DNA of 64,000 nt from Nocardia terpenica (GCF_013186535.1 NZ_JABMCZ010000003.1:1426001-1490000), one strand, 5' to 3'; shown: positions 8,766 through 18,269, counted from the first letter of the stretch. A program made the numbers and translations. The notes: generated from the sequence alone by a model not told the origin.

Positions 8766-9053
8766 ATGTCGATCCTGTTTGCTGTTCATCAGACCGTGGC
8801 CTATCTCGCCGACACCATCAACGTGGTCCCGAAGGAACCGCCGGCGGCAGACAAGATGATGAAGATCATCGGGTGGCTGTCCTGGGCTGCCATGACCGCT
8901 GGTGTTGCCGGAATCATTTATGCCGGTGGGAAATTCGCGTGGGAACGCTGGCACGGCGGGGTGATGGAATCGCCGAAGATCGTGCTCGGCGCGCTGATCG
9001 GCGGCATCCTGATCACGTCCGCGGGCGCGATCATGAACGAGGTCGTGTCGTGA
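8766..9053 (+). CDS. Small two-helix membrane protein, pilin-like (VirB2/TrbC-type)
   Basis: This 95-residue protein has two hydrophobic helices (about residues 36-52 and 72-90) separated by a short charged loop (FAWERWHGG), the layout of VirB2/TrbC pilin subunits. It precedes the other channel genes. ATG at 8766 follows AAGGG by about ten bases; an in-frame TTG at 8748 overlaps the previous stop and is possible. It shares a GTGA junction with the next gene. The pilin assignment is by size, topology and position, not by a diagnostic motif. Confidence 0.7.
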   Translation: MSILFAVHQTVAYLADTINVVPKEPPAADKMMKIIGWLSWAAMTAGVAGIIYAGGKFAWERWHGGVMESPKIVLGALIGGILITSAGAIMNEVVS

Positions 9054-9277
9054 AACCGTTGCCCGGCAACGTTACCGAACCCCTGTATCAGCTCCTCGGG
9101 TGGCTGGGCTGGTTCGTCTTGGCTCTGTGTACCGGTCGAATCATCTGGGCCGCAGCGCTATTGATCGTGCGGTCGCATCGCGACGAAAGCATCGAAGGAC
9201 TCATCGGCGCGCTCCTCGGCGGCGTCATCGTCGGCTCGGCCGGACTCATCGCCGGAGCCCTCCACGCACCCGTGTAA
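9050..9277 (+). CDS. Small two-helix membrane protein of the transfer locus
   Basis: This 75-residue protein starts at GTG 9050, overlapping the previous stop (GTGA). It has two transmembrane helices (about 11-37 and 47-70) joined by SHRDESIEG. It resembles its upstream neighbour in topology and may be a second pilin-like or channel subunit. No conserved motif identifies it further. Confidence 0.65.
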   Translation: MKPLPGNVTEPLYQLLGWLGWFVLALCTGRIIWAAALLIVRSHRDESIEGLIGALLGGVIVGSAGLIAGALHAPV

Positions 9278-9293
9278 CGGGAGGTACCCAAAC

Positions 9294-9938
9294 ATGCACT
9301 GCCCCAAGACTATTGCATGGCTTGCCACATTCACTGCTGTCGCCGGTATTGGCGTCACGGCCGGGTGTGGTTCGCCGACTCACCATCAGGCAACACCCGA
9401 GCACCCGGACCTACGGGCGGCGCCGAGCCACTTGCGTTGGGTGGGTTTCCAGGGAGTGTCGGTGCCGGTTGGTGATCAGGGACCCAAACACCTTGACGGG
9501 CCGATCGCCACCGGATACGACCGTTCTCCGGCGGGAGCCGCGTTGGCGGCGATCGAGTCGACCGTCCGCATGTCGGTCGCCGCCGACACGCAGTGGGTGC
9601 AGGTGGGGCAGGAGCTGCTCGCCCCCGGCGCGGGCCGCGACCGGTGGGCCACCGCACGGGTACAGATGTCGATCACCGACCCGGTTCCCGTTGATGTTGT
9701 GCCGCAGGTTCTCGGTTACGCCGTCACGGATTACACCCCTGCACGGGCGGGCGTCGCCGTGTTCACCCGCCAAGGCGATGGCTCGCTGACCCGCAACGCG
9801 ACCACCGTGGTGCGGCACGCCGACACCTGGCTGCTCCAGCTCCCCGCGAACCCGGACACACCGCCGGTCACCGCGGTAACGAGCACGCCGCCGGACATGG
9901 TGGCGCTGCCGTCCACGAGCAAGGAGCCGACGCGATGA
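9294..9938 (+). CDS. Lipoprotein of the transfer locus, paralogous to next gene
   Basis: This 214-residue protein has a lipoprotein signal peptide with lipobox VTAGC (Cys25). The mature part contains GPKHLDGPIATGYDRSP followed by GAALAAIEST, and a beta-rich C-terminal half with W-containing strands. The downstream gene repeats this pattern (GPTRVQDGIASGYADTP, then GAGLAAYDAL), so the two are diverged duplicates. They resemble the DUF8175-type proteins of actinobacterial type IV loci, an assignment from memory. A role at the outer face of the membrane is inferred. The stop overlaps the next start (ATGA). Confidence 0.7.
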   Translation: MHCPKTIAWLATFTAVAGIGVTAGCGSPTHHQATPEHPDLRAAPSHLRWVGFQGVSVPVGDQGPKHLDGPIATGYDRSPAGAALAAIESTVRMSVAADTQWVQVGQELLAPGAGRDRWATARVQMSITDPVPVDVVPQVLGYAVTDYTPARAGVAVFTRQGDGSLTRNATTVVRHADTWLLQLPANPDTPPVTAVTSTPPDMVALPSTSKEPTR

Positions 9939-10726
9939 TCGCCCATCCCCGTGTCCTGGCCGCCCTCGGAGTCGCTGTAGTCGTGGCCGTTGTTGCGATC
10001 GTCGTGGTGACCGGTCACCACCAAGACCACGGCGGCGGAACCGCCGCGCCGGCAACACCTGCACCGCAATCCCCTGGGCCGTCCCAGCCTGGCTCCTCGG
10101 ATTTCGGCCTGCCGAGTGTCGACATGTTCGGCAACCGGCTGGAGTCGACCCCCGATCCAGCGGGCAGCGCGCTGCCGCAGAATTCCACCGTACGTCCCGG
10201 CTCGCAGACCGCACCGGACTACCTTTTCGCGGCTCCGGCCGGGATGACGTGGGAAAGCGGTTGGGGCGGTGCCGCATTCGGCTTCTCGCGCAGCGACGGC
10301 CCCACCCGCGTGCAGGACGGGATCGCTTCCGGCTACGCCGACACACCCCAGGGCGCGGGCTTGGCCGCCTATGACGCGCTCGGCCGCGCCCTCGCGGCAC
10401 CGGAGGGTGTGTGGCAGCGGGTGGTGACGCAACGCTACGTCGGCGGAGGCCTGGCGCTGCTCGAGCGTCTGACGCGCAGCCGCGCCAGCACCCCGAACGC
10501 GGCGAAATACGTTGTCGTGCCTGACGGTTTCCGGGTGCTGCCGGGCTACCGGCCGGATTTCGCCGTGGTGCAGATCGCGGTGCGCGCCAAGGACGGCTGG
10601 TCGTACTCGACCTGGCCCATGGCCTGGGTCGACGGCGACTGGAAAGTGCGCGTGCCAGACGATCCCGGACAGCTGTGGGACTCGGTGCACCTGGATTCAC
10701 TCACCGGGTTCGGAGCCTGGAAATGA
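9935..10726 (+). CDS. Membrane-anchored transfer protein, paralogue of upstream lipoprotein
   Basis: This 263-residue protein has an N-terminal membrane anchor (about residues 6-27, AALGVAVVVAVVAIVVV), then a His/Gly/Pro-rich linker, then the domain shared with the upstream gene (GIASGYADTPQGAGLAAYDAL, about 128-150). It ends with a Trp-rich beta segment (WPMAWVDGDWKV). A bitopic protein with a globular extracytoplasmic domain fits a VirB8-like scaffold, but sequence similarity to VirB8 is not visible. It is coupled to both neighbours by ATGA overlaps. Confidence 0.7.
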   Translation: MIAHPRVLAALGVAVVVAVVAIVVVTGHHQDHGGGTAAPATPAPQSPGPSQPGSSDFGLPSVDMFGNRLESTPDPAGSALPQNSTVRPGSQTAPDYLFAAPAGMTWESGWGGAAFGFSRSDGPTRVQDGIASGYADTPQGAGLAAYDALGRALAAPEGVWQRVVTQRYVGGGLALLERLTRSRASTPNAAKYVVVPDGFRVLPGYRPDFAVVQIAVRAKDGWSYSTWPMAWVDGDWKVRVPDDPGQLWDSVHLDSLTGFGAWK

Positions 10727-12189
10727 AGGCGCGGCTACTGGCCAGAGTGGCGGTCCTCGTGTCCGTAGTGGTCACGGGCACGGTGTCGGTGATGGTGATG
10801 GTGTGCGCGCCCGCGCAGGCCGACCCGTCGAGCTTGGGCGTGTGCGATCTGCCCGGGGTGAGCACCGTGTGCAACCTGGGACAGCAGGCCGTCACCAGCG
10901 CCGCCGGGTCGGGATTCAAAGAGATCGTCGACTCGATGCTGGACGGCTTCGCCAAGCTCCTCGAATGGTCGCTGTCGTGGTGGGTGCGACTACCCTCGCC
11001 CGATCTCACCGACATGTCGGCGTTGTCCACCGTGCGCGAGTACACCACCGGGTTGCAGGTGTTGTTGATGACCGGCGCGGTCATGATCACCGCCGCGCGA
11101 CTGGCCCTCGCCAAACGCGGCGCCCTGGCCGGGGAGGTGCAGGAATCGTTCATGGCCTTCGCCCGCGCGGTGTTCGCGTCCTGGATGTTCGCCGCCGTGA
11201 TCACGATGGCCACACGGGCGGGGGACGAGTTCTCCAACTGGCTCATCACCGACGCCGCCCACGGCGACCCCTCCTCGGCCCTGTCACACCTGGTGGAATT
11301 CAGCGCCTTGACCAGCAAGACCGGACTCGGCATGACCGGAATGTTCATCCTGGGCCTGATCGGGTTCATCGGCGCCCTGCTCCAACTTGCGTTGCTGGTC
11401 ATCCGCCAAGCCCTGCTGATCGTCGTGGTCGCGGTCATCCCGATCGCGGCATCGGCGGCCGGGACCGGGCCGGGCAGCCAAGCCTACAAACGACTGATCG
11501 GGTGGGCGGTCGCGTTCGCGCTGTTCAAACCGGTCGGCGCGATCGTGTACCTGGTCGCGTTCTCCGCCGCTGGGGCGGGAGGCTCCGACGTCCAGCAGCA
11601 GCTGCTCGGGTTGATCCTGCTCGCCCTGGTCGCCCTCGTGCTGCCCGCGTTGATGCGGATGGTCGCACCCGCGGTGTCGACCATGGGCTCGGGCGGCGCC
11701 GGGGTGGCCGCTGCGGCGATGCTCGGCAGCGGCGTCGGAATGGGCGCCGCGATGGGAGCCAAGGCCGGCACCCAAGCAGCGGGGGGATCGAGCCAGTCGG
11801 CCTCGCACAGCGGTGGCACCTCGGGGTCGACGAATCAGACATCCAGCTCAAGCCCAGGCTCGGGCGGTCGTTCCCTGGCCCCGAGTAGCGCCGGTGCCGA
11901 CGGCAGCGGCGGTGTCGCGCCGAGCGGCGGCGGGAGTGGTGGCTCGACGGCAGCTCGGTCGGGCTCGGGTGCCGTTGGCGGCGGGCAGGCGTCCGCAGCC
12001 GGGGGTGCTGGTGCGTCCTCGGGAGCGGCTGCGGCGGCGGGTCCGGCTGCGGCGGCCGTAGTGGCTGGGGAAGCCGTCCGAGCGACGACGCAGCGGCTGG
12101 GGGAAGCCAGTCAGCAAATCAGTGGTGAGACGAACGCCGGGGCCGACAACGGTTCCCGCGCCCTGGGAGAACACGAGGTACGACGATGA
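10723..12189 (+). CDS. Polytopic conjugation channel protein, TrbL/VirB6-like
   Basis: This 488-residue protein begins with a signal-like helix ending in AQADPS and has six or more hydrophobic helices between about residues 100 and 350. These include MFILGLIGFIGALLQLALLV and IVVVAVIPIAASAAG, the latter typical of TrbL/VirB6 channel proteins. After the last helix comes a long Gly/Ser/Ala-rich tail (about 360-470). It should form the inner-membrane channel through which the relaxase-DNA passes. The start at 10723 is set by the ATGA overlap with the previous gene. Confidence 0.82.
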   Translation: MKARLLARVAVLVSVVVTGTVSVMVMVCAPAQADPSSLGVCDLPGVSTVCNLGQQAVTSAAGSGFKEIVDSMLDGFAKLLEWSLSWWVRLPSPDLTDMSALSTVREYTTGLQVLLMTGAVMITAARLALAKRGALAGEVQESFMAFARAVFASWMFAAVITMATRAGDEFSNWLITDAAHGDPSSALSHLVEFSALTSKTGLGMTGMFILGLIGFIGALLQLALLVIRQALLIVVVAVIPIAASAAGTGPGSQAYKRLIGWAVAFALFKPVGAIVYLVAFSAAGAGGSDVQQQLLGLILLALVALVLPALMRMVAPAVSTMGSGGAGVAAAAMLGSGVGMGAAMGAKAGTQAAGGSSQSASHSGGTSGSTNQTSSSSPGSGGRSLAPSSAGADGSGGVAPSGGGSGGSTAARSGSGAVGGGQASAAGGAGASSGAAAAAGPAAAAVVAGEAVRATTQRLGEASQQISGETNAGADNGSRALGEHEVRR

Positions 12190-13652
12190 GTCAACGCGTG
12201 TACGGACGATGGGAACGACCGCGCTCGGCCGGGCTGTTCGGCCTCACGTGGGGTGTGTCGATGCTCGGCATGGCTCTGGTGGTCGCGGTGATGGTCGGAT
12301 TCATGGTCACCCGCTCGATCCTGGTGGCGGGTGCTCTGATCGTGGCCGGGACCGTGATATTCGTGCCCCTGGTGATCACCCGCAACGGCCGAACCGGTTG
12401 GGAGACACTGCTGTTGCGCTCCCAGTTCGTCCTCGCCCGGCGGCGTGGCGAGCACATCTATCGGGCAGGCCGGTTCTCGATGATCCCCGGCACCTCCCGG
12501 CTGCCGGGGTTGCTGGCCGACTCCACCATGGTCGAATACGAGACCCCCGGCGGCCGACGCTTCGGCATGATCCATATCCGCCGCACCGACCACTACACGG
12601 TGGTGCTGCGGGTGCGGCCTCGCGGCAAAGAGTTGGTGGATCAGGCCCAGATCGATGACTGGGTGACCGGATACGGGCAGTTCCTGGCCACCCAGGGCCG
12701 CGACGAGATCGTCGCCGTGACCGCGGTATTGGAACACGTCGTCGAGACCCGGTTGCAGCAGCGGCGCGAGGTCGCACGACTGGTCCGCCCGCAAGCACCC
12801 GAGTTCGCGCGCACGGTGATGACCGAAGCCGGCGCCTCCGGCGGGTCCGGGGTGCGGATCGAGGCCCGCATCGCGCTGACCTACCGGCCTCTCGGCCACG
12901 CAAAGACCCACCGCGACCGTGCCGAACAAGCCAAGGAAATCGGGCAACGCCTGCAAGGCGTGCTGGCGCATCTGAACAATGCCGGTTTGCCGGCCACGCC
13001 GATGACCGCGGCAGAAGTACTGGGGATGGTGCGCTCGCGCTACGACCTCGCCGCACAGGCGGATGTGGAAGAAGCCGGTGAGGACATCCTGGCCACTCAG
13101 GGTTGGGACGCGGCCGGTCCGATCTCGCACCTGGACTCCTGGGACCATTTCGTGCACGACGGTGGCCGGTCGGTGACCTGGGAAATGGATGCCGCTCCGC
13201 GCGGCACCGTTCTGGAGACCGGGATGGAGGAGTTGCTGCGCCCGCGGCCGGACGTGCCGCGTAAGCGGGTTGCGATCGTGTATCGGCTGCACTCGGCTGG
13301 GGATGCCGCGAAGATGGTGGACTCCGACTACCGCGATGCCCTGGCTGCGGAGCAGACCGAACGTGGAATCGCTTCTGCCGCAGCGTCGATCCGCGTGGCG
13401 AACACGCAAGCGTCCCGGCAGGAACAGGCCCGCGGCGCGGGGTTGACCCGGTTCGGGATGCTGATCACCGTCAGCGACCGCCTGGATGCGGACCTGCCCG
13501 GCATCGAGGCATCGGTGACGGCCATGACCGCCGCGTCCCGGCTCGGGGTCCGGCGCTGCTACGGCTACCAAGCCTCGGCGTTCGCGGCCTCGCTGGGTAT
13601 CGGACTCGTGCTGCCTGAGCACGGGTCGATTTCGCGCCGGATGTCGGCATGA
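12186..13652 (+). CDS. SCO6880-family type IV secretion protein
   Basis: This 488-residue protein has two N-terminal transmembrane helices (about 22-62, VirB3/PrgI-like) followed by a large soluble region beginning FSMIPGTSRLPGLL. The layout matches SCO6880 proteins, which occur next to VirB4 in actinobacterial transfer loci and look like a VirB3 part fused to a VirB4-N-like domain. The later region contains a helical stretch (SDYRDALAAEQTERGIASAAAS) and no Walker motifs, consistent with the family. It is ATGA-coupled upstream and ATG-overlapped with virB4 downstream. Confidence 0.85.
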   Translation: MSQRVYGRWERPRSAGLFGLTWGVSMLGMALVVAVMVGFMVTRSILVAGALIVAGTVIFVPLVITRNGRTGWETLLLRSQFVLARRRGEHIYRAGRFSMIPGTSRLPGLLADSTMVEYETPGGRRFGMIHIRRTDHYTVVLRVRPRGKELVDQAQIDDWVTGYGQFLATQGRDEIVAVTAVLEHVVETRLQQRREVARLVRPQAPEFARTVMTEAGASGGSGVRIEARIALTYRPLGHAKTHRDRAEQAKEIGQRLQGVLAHLNNAGLPATPMTAAEVLGMVRSRYDLAAQADVEEAGEDILATQGWDAAGPISHLDSWDHFVHDGGRSVTWEMDAAPRGTVLETGMEELLRPRPDVPRKRVAIVYRLHSAGDAAKMVDSDYRDALAAEQTERGIASAAASIRVANTQASRQEQARGAGLTRFGMLITVSDRLDADLPGIEASVTAMTAASRLGVRRCYGYQASAFAASLGIGLVLPEHGSISRRMSA

Positions 13653-15319
13653 GGCCCGCGCGGACGACCCGGATCGCCGGGATACGCGTTCTCACACCGG
13701 GCGCCCGCCAACGCGCGGAAGCGACGGCGGCTGGCCGTGGGCTGCGGAAGTGGCGTGCGCAGTATCGGTTGTGGCACGACGACGCACGCCGCGCGACCGC
13801 CCAGCGGCGTGAAACCGATACGGCACGAGACGGTTTCGTCCGCACGCTGGCGACGCTGACCGACCGCGGGTATCGCGGCCTCGGGGGCGGCCGTGCCGCG
13901 GTCGTGCCCGCGATGCCCGAATGGCGGGCCACCACAACACAAGTCGCTGGTTTGTGGCCGTTCGCGGTCGGTGCGGCAGCGCCCGCGGTGGGAACGCCGG
14001 TGGGGCATCACTATGTGACCGGGGAGCCGGTGCATTTCGATCCGATGGCCTGGTTTCTGCGCGGGTTCATCACCGCACCGTCGATGTTCGTGTTGGCGCT
14101 CAACGGATTCGGCAAATCCTCGTTGATCCGGCGGATCGTGACCGGTGCGGTCGCCACCGGCGATACTGCGATGTGCCTGGGCGACACCAAACCCGACTAC
14201 CGCGACCTCGTGGAAACCCTCGGCGGTCAGGTCATCGACCTCGGGTACGGGTACGGCAAACTCAACCCCCTCGCCGTCGGCGCGCTCGGCGGCATCGTCG
14301 ACCAGCTGCCCGACCCGGAAATGCGGCGCCAGGTGACCGCAAGGGTGGAGGCCGGACAGGTCACCGTGGTCGCCGGGCTCATCGAACTCGTGCGCGGCGC
14401 CCACGTCGCCGACTACGAAGAAACCCTCCTCGCCGCCGGACTCCGCCAGCTCTACGGACCCGGCGGATTCACCCCCGACCACCCACCACTCCTCGAAGAT
14501 CTCCTCACCGTGATCTCCTGCGGCGGGGAGCAGATGATGCAGTTCGCCGAGGAAGACTCCCTCGACGCCTACCGGGACGCCACCAAACCCCTGCGCCGAT
14601 CCCTGCGCGCGTTGGTGGAAGGTCCGTTCGGGGAAATCTTCAACGGCCACACCACCGTCGTGCTCGATCCGGCGAGTCCTGCTGTGTGCATGGACGTTTC
14701 ACACATCCCCGAGGGCGACACCAAACTCCTCGCCGCAGTGTTGATGGTCTGCTGGTCCGACGGGTTCGGCGCCATCGCCGCCGCCCACACCCTCGCCGAC
14801 GCCGGGCTGGCACCGAAACGGGTCTTCCACGTGGTCATGGATGAGATCTGGCGCGTCCTCGGGGTGGGTGAGTTCATGGTCGATCGTGTCGACAGCCTCA
14901 CCCGCCTCAACCGGCCGCTGGCCACGTCGTTGATCATGTGCTCGCACACCATCAAAGACCTCGGCGCCTTCAACACCCAAGCGTCAGTGAACAAAGCCCT
15001 CGGCTTCATCGAACGCGCCCGCGCCAAAGTCATCGGCCCGGTCGGACCCGAGGAAATCGAACGGCTCCGCACGGTCATGTCGTTCACCGAAACCGAAAAA
15101 CTCATGGTGACCTCCTGGTCGGCACCCCGCCCCCTCACCGACAACCAACACAACAATGACGCTATCCGGGAAACCCCCGCGGGCACCGGCTGTTTCCTCC
15201 TCAAAACCGGTGAGGACAACACGCCAGGAATTCCATTCCGCATGACCTTCACGCCGACCGAGCGTGACAGCGGCATCCACAATACGAACAAACGGTTCGA
15301 TGGACTGAACAAAAACTAA
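13649..15319 (+). CDS. virB4: VirB4-like secretion ATPase
   Basis: This 556-residue cytoplasmic ATPase powers assembly of the channel and substrate passage. Walker A is ALNGFGKSS (about 150-158) and Walker B is VFHVVMDEIW (about 393-400). It closes with a sensor-like segment typical of VirB4/TraC (ERLRTVMSFTETEKL). It is shorter than proteobacterial VirB4 (about 800) because the N-terminal domain seems to reside in the SCO6880 protein just upstream. Start and spacing are fixed by overlap with that gene. Confidence 0.9.
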   Translation: MRPARTTRIAGIRVLTPGARQRAEATAAGRGLRKWRAQYRLWHDDARRATAQRRETDTARDGFVRTLATLTDRGYRGLGGGRAAVVPAMPEWRATTTQVAGLWPFAVGAAAPAVGTPVGHHYVTGEPVHFDPMAWFLRGFITAPSMFVLALNGFGKSSLIRRIVTGAVATGDTAMCLGDTKPDYRDLVETLGGQVIDLGYGYGKLNPLAVGALGGIVDQLPDPEMRRQVTARVEAGQVTVVAGLIELVRGAHVADYEETLLAAGLRQLYGPGGFTPDHPPLLEDLLTVISCGGEQMMQFAEEDSLDAYRDATKPLRRSLRALVEGPFGEIFNGHTTVVLDPASPAVCMDVSHIPEGDTKLLAAVLMVCWSDGFGAIAAAHTLADAGLAPKRVFHVVMDEIWRVLGVGEFMVDRVDSLTRLNRPLATSLIMCSHTIKDLGAFNTQASVNKALGFIERARAKVIGPVGPEEIERLRTVMSFTETEKLMVTSWSAPRPLTDNQHNNDAIRETPAGTGCFLLKTGEDNTPGIPFRMTFTPTERDSGIHNTNKRFDGLNKN

Positions 15320-15381
15320 CCAGATATCAACCCAGTTTTTGCTCGCTCACCCCTCAGTGGTGAGGGAGGAGGTGTTGTCTC

Positions 15382-16500
15382 ATGAACAACTCCAAAACAA
15401 TTCTCTTGAGCGTCGCAATAATACCACTATTGCTGACCGTCGTCCTGATAGCGATCATCGGATCGGAATCCGGGCAGTCCTGCGCCGCCATGCCGGGCGG
15501 GGTCGGTGGCCCGACGGGGCAGTCGCTGGCGGGCCTGAGTGAATCCCAGCTTCGGCTCGCCCGTGACGGTGTTGCGATCGGCAAACAACGCCGCCAACCC
15601 GAGAACACGATCGTTGCCGAGCTGGCTGCGCAAGGCACCGAGAGCGGGTTCCGCAACTTGGCCAACTCCGCGGTGCCGGAATCGCTGACCTTCCCCCATG
15701 ACGGAGTGGGCGCCGATCACGACAGCGTCGGCCCCCATCAGATGCGCGCCGGGATCTGGGGATCGGTGGGCATGGCCGAACTCATGCACCCGCAGTACCA
15801 GATCAACTGGTTCTACGACCAGGCCGACAAGCTCGGTCCCGGTGGCAGCTCACTCGCCCCCGCGGACCTCGCTCAAGCCGTCGAGCAGTCCGCGCCGAAC
15901 GCCTACGCCGGCAGCCTCGACCTCGCCCGCCAGCTCTACACGCTGTTCGCCGACAACGATACCTCCACCATGGCGCCCGGCACCCAAGGATGCGGCCCCT
16001 CCGGCAGCAGCCCCTTGAACGCCGCTCCTCCCGGTACGTTCGGCGCCGCCGTCCTTGCGGCGGCACAACGGTGGATTGGCACCCCATATGCGTGGGGAGG
16101 CGGCGACACCAGCGGCCCGACCCGCGGCGAGGACGGAGTTGTCGGGTTCGACTGCTCCGGGCTCACCCTCTACGCCATTTTCCAAGCATCCGGCGGGCAG
16201 ATTTCACTACCGCATTACACCCAGGCCCAGCAAGACGACCCACGCGCCACCGCAATTCCTTTCGAACAGAGACGCCCTGGCGACCTCATCTATTTCACCA
16301 AACCCGGTGAACACGACTCACATCACGTCGGGATCCTCGCAGGTAACAGCAACGGAACCGACCTCGTCCTCAACTCGCCAGCCACAGGACAAAATACAAA
16401 AATCGAACCCCTTACAGACTGGAATGGCGAGCGTATAGATATCCGTCGCTTCGGCCAATCGCCTCCAATCTCCCATTCCGAACCGCAGTTGTCGACATAA
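15382..16500 (+). CDS. Bifunctional cell-wall hydrolase, transglycosylase-like plus NlpC/P60 (VirB1 role)
   Basis: This 372-residue protein has an N-terminal membrane anchor (about 7-27). Residues about 55-190 contain AAQGTESGF (Glu87 candidate) and SVGPHQMRAGIWG, resembling lytic-transglycosylase-like domains of actinobacterial conjugation proteins. The C-terminal NlpC/P60 domain has the catalytic Cys258 in FDCSG and His315 in HHVGI, with the usual PGDLIYF between them. It should open peptidoglycan locally for the channel. A GGGAGGAGG site precedes the ATG. The 62-bp spacer before it holds a CTCACC/GGTGAG stem that might tune expression relative to virB4. Confidence 0.88.
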   Translation: MNNSKTILLSVAIIPLLLTVVLIAIIGSESGQSCAAMPGGVGGPTGQSLAGLSESQLRLARDGVAIGKQRRQPENTIVAELAAQGTESGFRNLANSAVPESLTFPHDGVGADHDSVGPHQMRAGIWGSVGMAELMHPQYQINWFYDQADKLGPGGSSLAPADLAQAVEQSAPNAYAGSLDLARQLYTLFADNDTSTMAPGTQGCGPSGSSPLNAAPPGTFGAAVLAAAQRWIGTPYAWGGGDTSGPTRGEDGVVGFDCSGLTLYAIFQASGGQISLPHYTQAQQDDPRATAIPFEQRRPGDLIYFTKPGEHDSHHVGILAGNSNGTDLVLNSPATGQNTKIEPLTDWNGERIDIRRFGQSPPISHSEPQLST

Positions 16501-16519
16501 CTATAAGAGGCAAGACGTC

Positions 16520-16618
16520 ATGGCAAACCAATTCCGCAACAAAACCGATTTCAAACAGGCGCCAGTATTCAACCGTGCGGTCGCGCGGCGGCGAGAAGAC
16601 CCTGGGGACGGTGCGTGA
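16520..16618 (+). CDS. 32-residue basic micro-protein between wall hydrolase and primase
   Basis: This short ORF (MANQFRNKTDF ... DPGDGA) has AAGAGG at good spacing before its ATG and ends in a TGATG overlap with the primase start. The peptide is strongly basic in its middle (AVARRRE). It may be a real micro-protein or simply a coupling leader that delivers ribosomes to the primase gene. No family is recognised. Confidence 0.4.
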   Translation: MANQFRNKTDFKQAPVFNRAVARRREDPGDGA

Positions 16619-17730
16619 TGACCGCCGATGTAGGACCGTCGTTCGAGCTGATACGGGACGCATTCGTCACCGTCAGCGGTCAGTCGACCAACAACGGGGC
16701 CTGGGCCACGTTCTTGTGCCCGGCTCACGATGACAACCAGGCCAGCGCGGCAATCAAATACGATGCGCACCAACATAAGACAATCGTCCGCTGCTTCGCC
16801 GGATGCCCGGATACCGCAGTACTGGACAGCCTCGGGTTGACCGTTGGCGACCTATTCGACGAACCCGCATCCGACAACCAAAGACACCGCGTGCCCATAT
16901 CGCGGGACCACCGATCGCAGGCGTCGCCTGCCGGACGGCGCAAACGACGCAGCCTTGGTAAGCAACTCGGGTGGCCCATCGACGTGGCCCACTATGTCTA
17001 CCGCGACATCCACGGCGTGCGGATCGGCCGAGTGATCCGCACCCGCACCGAATTCGAACACGGCTCGAAAAAGGGGTTCTACCTACGGCGATACGAACCC
17101 TCCACCGGCACATGGCCATTGGGCGCGTTCGAGCCGGTGCTGTACCGCCTGCCACAAGTTTCCACCGCGATCGGGACCAGCCGAACCATCTGGCTATGCG
17201 AAGGCGAAAAAGACGCCGACCGCGCTGTCACCCTGGGCCTCACGGCCACCTGTAACGCCCTGGGCGCGGGCTCATTCACCCCCGCCCACGCGCAACAACT
17301 GACCGGAGCACGCCGAGTGGTCATCGTGGCGGACCGGGACCCGGCCGGTTACACACATGCCCGCGCCGTCCGGCAACTGGTGCATCCCCTGGTCCAACAA
17401 GTGACCGTCGTCCAGGCACGTGACGGCAACGATCTGAACGATCACCTCGATGCCGGTCACAGTCTCGAAGATCTCGAACCTGCCACTGAACTTGGTTACT
17501 CGGAGATCGACTTCGCCGATCTGATCGAGCCGCAACTAGAACCAGCCTTCGCTGAGCCCGAACAGTTCGAGGCTGCCGACCCTCGGCTTCAACGACTTCT
17601 GGCTTGTGCGCTTCCATCCCAGCGGGAACCTAGCGGCCCCATGTCGGCAGCACTTGCCGGGTCAACGGCTTGGGCTGCTGCGGAGTCGTTGAGACAGATT
17701 GCTTCCACCGACGCAGGAGCGGTGCTGTGA
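16618..17730 (+). CDS. DNA primase-like protein with CHC2 zinc ribbon and Toprim domain
   Basis: This 370-residue protein has a zinc ribbon with Cys34, His37, Cys59 and Cys63 (LCPAHDD and RCFAGCPD), and a Toprim fold with CEGEKDAD (Glu195/197) and VADRDPAGY (Asp239, Asp241). It lacks a helicase domain, so it is a stand-alone plasmid/phage-type primase, probably priming the transferred strand or the element's own replication. It may start at GTG 16615 or ATG 16618; the latter overlaps the micro-ORF stop. The stop overlaps the GTG of the next gene. Confidence 0.85.
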   Translation: MTADVGPSFELIRDAFVTVSGQSTNNGAWATFLCPAHDDNQASAAIKYDAHQHKTIVRCFAGCPDTAVLDSLGLTVGDLFDEPASDNQRHRVPISRDHRSQASPAGRRKRRSLGKQLGWPIDVAHYVYRDIHGVRIGRVIRTRTEFEHGSKKGFYLRRYEPSTGTWPLGAFEPVLYRLPQVSTAIGTSRTIWLCEGEKDADRAVTLGLTATCNALGAGSFTPAHAQQLTGARRVVIVADRDPAGYTHARAVRQLVHPLVQQVTVVQARDGNDLNDHLDAGHSLEDLEPATELGYSEIDFADLIEPQLEPAFAEPEQFEAADPRLQRLLACALPSQREPSGPMSAALAGSTAWAAAESLRQIASTDAGAVL

Positions 17731-18269
17731 ACCGCCGACAACCTACCGTCGTTCTCGCCGCAGCGCTGTCTGTCGGACTCGTCGCACTGGCGGGCATAGG
17801 CTGCGCCCACCAGCAGGAGCGCGGCATATCTCACTGTGCGGCAACACATTTCCCTACACCCTATGCCGAGACCGATCCTTGCTCGCCTCACGCGGTGCTG
17901 ACGGCCGCCGCAACCGCGATCTTCACCTACCGGCCCGATCACCAGCGCGACACCGCCACGGCATTCCTTGCCGCCGCACCCCTGATAGCGACGGACTACC
18001 TGCACCAGATCGGCGCATCGGCCACCGCCATGGCACCGATCACCGCAGCGACCTGGGCTCGCTGGTCCTCGCTGCACATCACGGTCACCGCCACCGTCCG
18101 CATCACCGAAGACGACCACCCCACAGACACCAGCACCCGCATTCGCCGCGTGATCGCCGTGACACAGCGCCCCGGCGACGAAGCCCCGCGCGAACTCACC
18201 GCCTATCTACAAGTCGCCAGAGATAGCGCCGACAAGCCTTGGCTCGTCACAGATTTGGAGGTCCGATGA
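17727..18269 (+). CDS. Secreted lipoprotein, unknown function
   Basis: This protein of about 180 residues starts at GTG 17727 in a GTGA overlap with the primase. The signal peptide ends in lipobox LAGIGC. Two further cysteines follow (HCAATHF and DPCSP). The mature domain is a helical-then-beta fold (AATAIFTYRPDHQ ... VTATVRITEDD), the arrangement of small NTF2-like or VirB8-like periplasmic domains, though no diagnostic residues prove this. It may be an envelope component of the transfer channel. Confidence 0.6.
   Translation: MNRRQPTVVLAAALSVGLVALAGIGCAHQQERGISHCAATHFPTPYAETDPCSPHAVLTAAATAIFTYRPDHQRDTATAFLAAAPLIATDYLHQIGASATAMAPITAATWARWSSLHITVTATVRITEDDHPTDTSTRIRRVIAVTQRPGDEAPRELTAYLQVARDSADKPWLVTDLEVR

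Noticed and set aside
10512..11888. 458-residue alternative plus-strand frame over the TrbL/VirB6 gene
   Set aside because: It has an Arg/Gly-rich shadow composition; the other frame has membrane helices, a signal peptide and operon coupling.
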